A stretch of 64,000 nucleotides of DNA from Streptococcus shenyangsis (GTDB lineage Bacteria; Bacillota; Bacilli; Lactobacillales; Streptococcaceae): the NCBI RefSeq assembly GCF_006385785.1, contig NZ_VFSH01000003.1:124001-188000 (forward strand), written 5' to 3'. Below are positions 61,893 to 64,000 of this stretch, one piece after another. The notes beneath the pieces are model-generated. The model had not been told where the DNA came from, searched no databases, and saw only the letters and a program-made list of their open reading frames with translations. Within the stretch, counting starts at the first letter, position 1, and each line of letters opens with the position of its first letter. A program made the translations under genes and the position numbers.

Positions 61893-62024
61893 ATGGCTGT
61901 AAAATTTACAAAAACGGACGACTTGGATAAGATGTTTGAGGAGTTTGCGAAACTCCCTGATTTGAAACAAGTTACTTTCCCTGATGACAAAGAGAAAAAA
62001 GCCAAAGCAGAAAAGAAAAACTAG
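61893..62024 (+). CDS. Conserved-looking small protein (43 aa)
   Basis: ATG with GAGGT at about 6 nt, starting MAVKFTKTDDLDKMFEEFA and ending in a Lys/Glu-rich tail EKKAKAEKKN; stop TAG touches the ATG of the next gene with no gap. It sits behind its own promoter and is probably translated with the permease. No known domain. Its exact abutment is strong evidence that it is a gene. Confidence 0.72.
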   Translation: MAVKFTKTDDLDKMFEEFAKLPDLKQVTFPDDKEKKAKAEKKN

Positions 62025-62930
62025 ATGACTGCTTTCCAAGAACTCCCATCTAGTGTGCTTCAGACTGGGGCTATTTTTCTCTCCATTATCATTGAAGCCC
62101 TTCCCTTCGTTCTGATAGGAAGCATTGTCTCAGGGTTAATTGAGGTTTATATCACACCTGATAAGGTGTATCATTTTCTCCCTCGAAATCGTTGGGGGAG
62201 AATCTTTTTTGGTACCTTCGTCGGGATACTTTTTCCCTCTTGTGAATGTGGAATTGTCCCCATTATCAATCGTTTTCTGGAAAAGAAGGTCCCCAGTTAC
62301 ACGGCTGTTCCTTTTCTTGTAACAGCACCTGTTATCAATCCTATTGTCCTCTTTGCGACCTATTCTGCCTTTGGCAACTCCTTCCATGTCGCTCTGTTAC
62401 GAGCTCTTGGTTCCATTCTTGTAGCTGTGATACTTGGGATTTTTCTGGGATTTTTCTGGCAAGAACCGATTCAAAAAGAAAATCGGTTGGCCTGTCATGA
62501 GCATGATTTTTCTCACTTAAGCCCTGCAAAAAAAGTTTTTCAGGTCTTTGTGCAGGCCATTGATGAATTTTTTGATACGGGACGTTATTTGGTATTTGGC
62601 TGTCTCTTTGCTTCTATAATACAGGTCTACGTTCCGACTCAGATTCTGACCTCTATCAGTGCAACCCCTATTTTTGCCATCCTGCTCTTGATGCTTTTGG
62701 CCTTTCTTCTTTCGCTCTGTAGTGAGGCCGATGCCTTTATTGGGGCCTCTCTACTCTCGAGTTTCGGTTTGGCACCAGTTCTGGCCTTTCTCGTCATTGG
62801 CCCAATGCTGGATATCAAAAATATTCTCATGATGAAACATTACTTGAAAACACGATTTATCAGTCACTTCATTACGATTGTGACTCTTGTCGTCTTAGTC
62901 TATTCTCTCTTGATTGGAGTCATCCTATGA
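62025..62930 (+). CDS. YraQ/DUF318-family permease
   Basis: Membrane protein of 301 aa with about eight helices. LFPSCECGIVPI near residue 70 holds the family Cys-x-Cys, and LSLCSEADAF near 235 is the second signature. Such permeases are often encoded beside a TIGR03943 protein, as here (4-nt overlap). A metal or thiol function is often guessed but unproven. Starts exactly after the 43-aa gene. Confidence 0.88.
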   Translation: MTAFQELPSSVLQTGAIFLSIIIEALPFVLIGSIVSGLIEVYITPDKVYHFLPRNRWGRIFFGTFVGILFPSCECGIVPIINRFLEKKVPSYTAVPFLVTAPVINPIVLFATYSAFGNSFHVALLRALGSILVAVILGIFLGFFWQEPIQKENRLACHEHDFSHLSPAKKVFQVFVQAIDEFFDTGRYLVFGCLFASIIQVYVPTQILTSISATPIFAILLLMLLAFLLSLCSEADAFIGASLLSSFGLAPVLAFLVIGPMLDIKNILMMKHYLKTRFISHFITIVTLVVLVYSLLIGVIL

Positions 62931-63742
62931 TTCGATTTTTAGTTTTAGCTGGCTATTTTGAATTGACCATTTATCTTCATCTGTCAGGCAAATTAAACCA
63001 GTACATCAACATGCACTACTCCTATCTGGCCTATATTTCCATGGTACTTTCCTTTATCCTAGCAATTGTTCAATTGTATATCTGGATGAAGCAAGTTAAA
63101 ACCCACAGTCATTTGAACGGTCGATTGGCCAGGGTGACAAGTGTTGCGCTTCTGGCTATTCCGATTGTCGTCGGTTTAACTTTCCCAACTGTTAGCTTGG
63201 ATTCTCAGACTGTTTCTGCCAAAGGATATCATTTCCCCTTATCGGAAGGAACGGATCAAGCCATCCAGACCAGTGAAGGGACGACAAGCCAATACTTGAA
63301 ACCAGATACCAGTTCTTATTTTTCAAAATCAGCTTATGAAAAGGAAATGAGAACGGCGGCGGATAAATACTTGTCCCAAGATAGTATTCAGATCACTAAT
63401 GAAAACTATATGGAAGTCATGGAGGCTATCTACGACTATCCAGATGAGTTTGAGGGTAAGACAGTCCAGTTCACAGGCTTTGTCTATAACGACCCCAGTC
63501 ATGCCAATAGTCAATTTCTGTTCCGCTTCGGCATTATTCACTGTATCGCAGATTCTGGTGTCTATGGATTGCTGACAAAGGGAAATACCCGTCAGTATGA
63601 GAACAACACCTGGATAACAGCCAAAGGAAAACTGGTCAATCACTACCATAAAGAACTCAAACAAAATCTCCCAACCTTGGAAATCGACAGTTTTACAAAA
63701 GTCGATAAACCAGAAAATCCCTATGTGTATCGAGCTTTTTAA
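62927..63742 (+). CDS. TIGR03943-family membrane-anchored protein
   Basis: Protein of 271 aa. N-terminal three to four membrane helices, then an extracellular part (about 95-271) with VQFTGFVYNDPSHANSQFLF and FGIIHCIADSG. It overlaps the YraQ permease gene by 4 nt (ATGA) and is presumed to work with it. Ends at a terminator. Confidence 0.87.
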   Translation: MIRFLVLAGYFELTIYLHLSGKLNQYINMHYSYLAYISMVLSFILAIVQLYIWMKQVKTHSHLNGRLARVTSVALLAIPIVVGLTFPTVSLDSQTVSAKGYHFPLSEGTDQAIQTSEGTTSQYLKPDTSSYFSKSAYEKEMRTAADKYLSQDSIQITNENYMEVMEAIYDYPDEFEGKTVQFTGFVYNDPSHANSQFLFRFGIIHCIADSGVYGLLTKGNTRQYENNTWITAKGKLVNHYHKELKQNLPTLEIDSFTKVDKPENPYVYRAF

Positions 63743-63754
63743 GGAAAGTAAGAT

Positions 63755-63807
63755 AAAAACGAACAAGTTCTTCTTCTGAATGACAGAAAAAGAGCCTGTT
63801 CGTTTTT
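63755..63807. terminator. Bidirectional terminator
   Basis: AAAAACGAACA / TGTTCGTTTTT, 11-bp stem, T-runs both ways; serves the TIGR03943 operon and perhaps the convergent hydrolase. Confidence 0.75.
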
Positions 63808-63871
63808 TGTTATCTGAGTATTAATGATTTGTAGATTTAAATCTTATACCATTTCCAGCAATACAAGTACC

Positions 63872-64000
63872 TCATAGAGAATAAGAGAACCACTCATTAA
63901 TTAGACTAGCGATTTCTTTAGGTGCTTCAGTATAAAGCTCATGGCCAAAGTTCTCTAGAAGAATAGTATCAAAATAGTCTGGCAATTCTTTTAGGTTTTC
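63872..64000 (-). CDS. Alpha/beta hydrolase, C-terminal end (cut by window)
   Basis: Last 42 codons only: ENFGHELYTEAPKEIASLINEWF then YSL and stop. The GHE segment fits the catalytic His of the alpha/beta hydrolase fold. It is too short to say more. Confidence 0.7.
   Translation of the reverse strand, partial: ENLKELPDYFDTILLENFGHELYTEAPKEIASLINEWFSYSL

Noticed and set aside
63329..63766. Minus-strand 145-aa ORF
   Set aside because: Antisense to the TIGR03943 gene, which has strong family features.

Overview
The window is chromosomal DNA of a low-GC Firmicute, almost certainly a Mitis-group Streptococcus (S. pneumoniae or a close relative such as S. pseudopneumoniae or S. mitis). The evidence is an IgA1 protease with a YSIRK-type signal and an N-terminal LPNTG, two polyhistidine-triad (Pht) proteins beside a zinc-binding lipoprotein (AdcAII), the VicRKX system, RexAB (AddAB), and the small interspersed repeats typical of pneumococcus: four RUP-like elements and two BOX elements. 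I cannot fix the species from sequence alone. No tRNA, rRNA, CRISPR array or intact prophage was seen.

Layout. 1-6.5 kb: two tandem IgA1-protease-family genes, the first cut by the window edge. 6.7-14.9 kb: rexB-rexA and a conserved hypothetical gene. 14.9-16.8 kb: EVE/MarR pair diverging from a HAD phosphatase. 16.9-18.6 kb: two-gene ABC transporter. 18.6-19.7 kb: RUP and a dead IS200-type element. 19.7-25.3 kb: vicX-vicK-vicR, mutY, hup, degV. 25.5-27.3 kb: YitT-family protein and ribF. 27.6-34.0 kb: pyrR-pyrB-carA-carB behind a PyrR attenuator, with a long hairpin-rich carA-carB spacer. 34.0-35.2 kb: nth and a DUF177 gene. 35.2-37.5 kb: ABC-F gene with an unusual leader. 37.4-41.4 kb: lactococcin-972-like bacteriocin with ABC immunity genes. 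42-49.6 kb: zinc-regulated surface locus adcAII-phtD plus a second pht gene. 49.8-52.7 kb: amino-acid permease and the Etrx2/CcdA2 extracellular thiol pair. 53-57 kb: murA2-GNAT-CBS/DRTGG-map. 57-58 kb: dead IS630-family element. 58-61 kb: PspC-like, SprT-like, tex. 61.2-64 kb: a structured independent RNA candidate, a broken PBECR-like gene, a YraQ/TIGR03943 permease operon and the end of a hydrolase.

Themes. (1) Envelope and host interaction: Iga and its neighbour cleave host proteins; AdcAII and Pht proteins collect Zn2+ under AdcR; Etrx2/CcdA2 repair surface thiols; VicRK and MurA2 act on the cell wall. (2) DNA repair with lost iron-sulfur clusters: MutY, Nth and RexB in this window all lack some or all of the cysteines that hold [4Fe-4S] clusters in their homologues. 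(3) RNA-level control: the pyr attenuator, a hairpin/mini-ORF leader before the ABC-F gene, a 447-nt structured carA-carB spacer, and a 126-nt junction-type RNA with its own promoter and terminator at 61.2-61.35 kb. (4) Small-repeat traffic: RUP, BOX, nested palindromes and two decayed IS elements fill most intergenic gaps. The best candidates for something undescribed are the 61.2-kb RNA and the carA-carB spacer.
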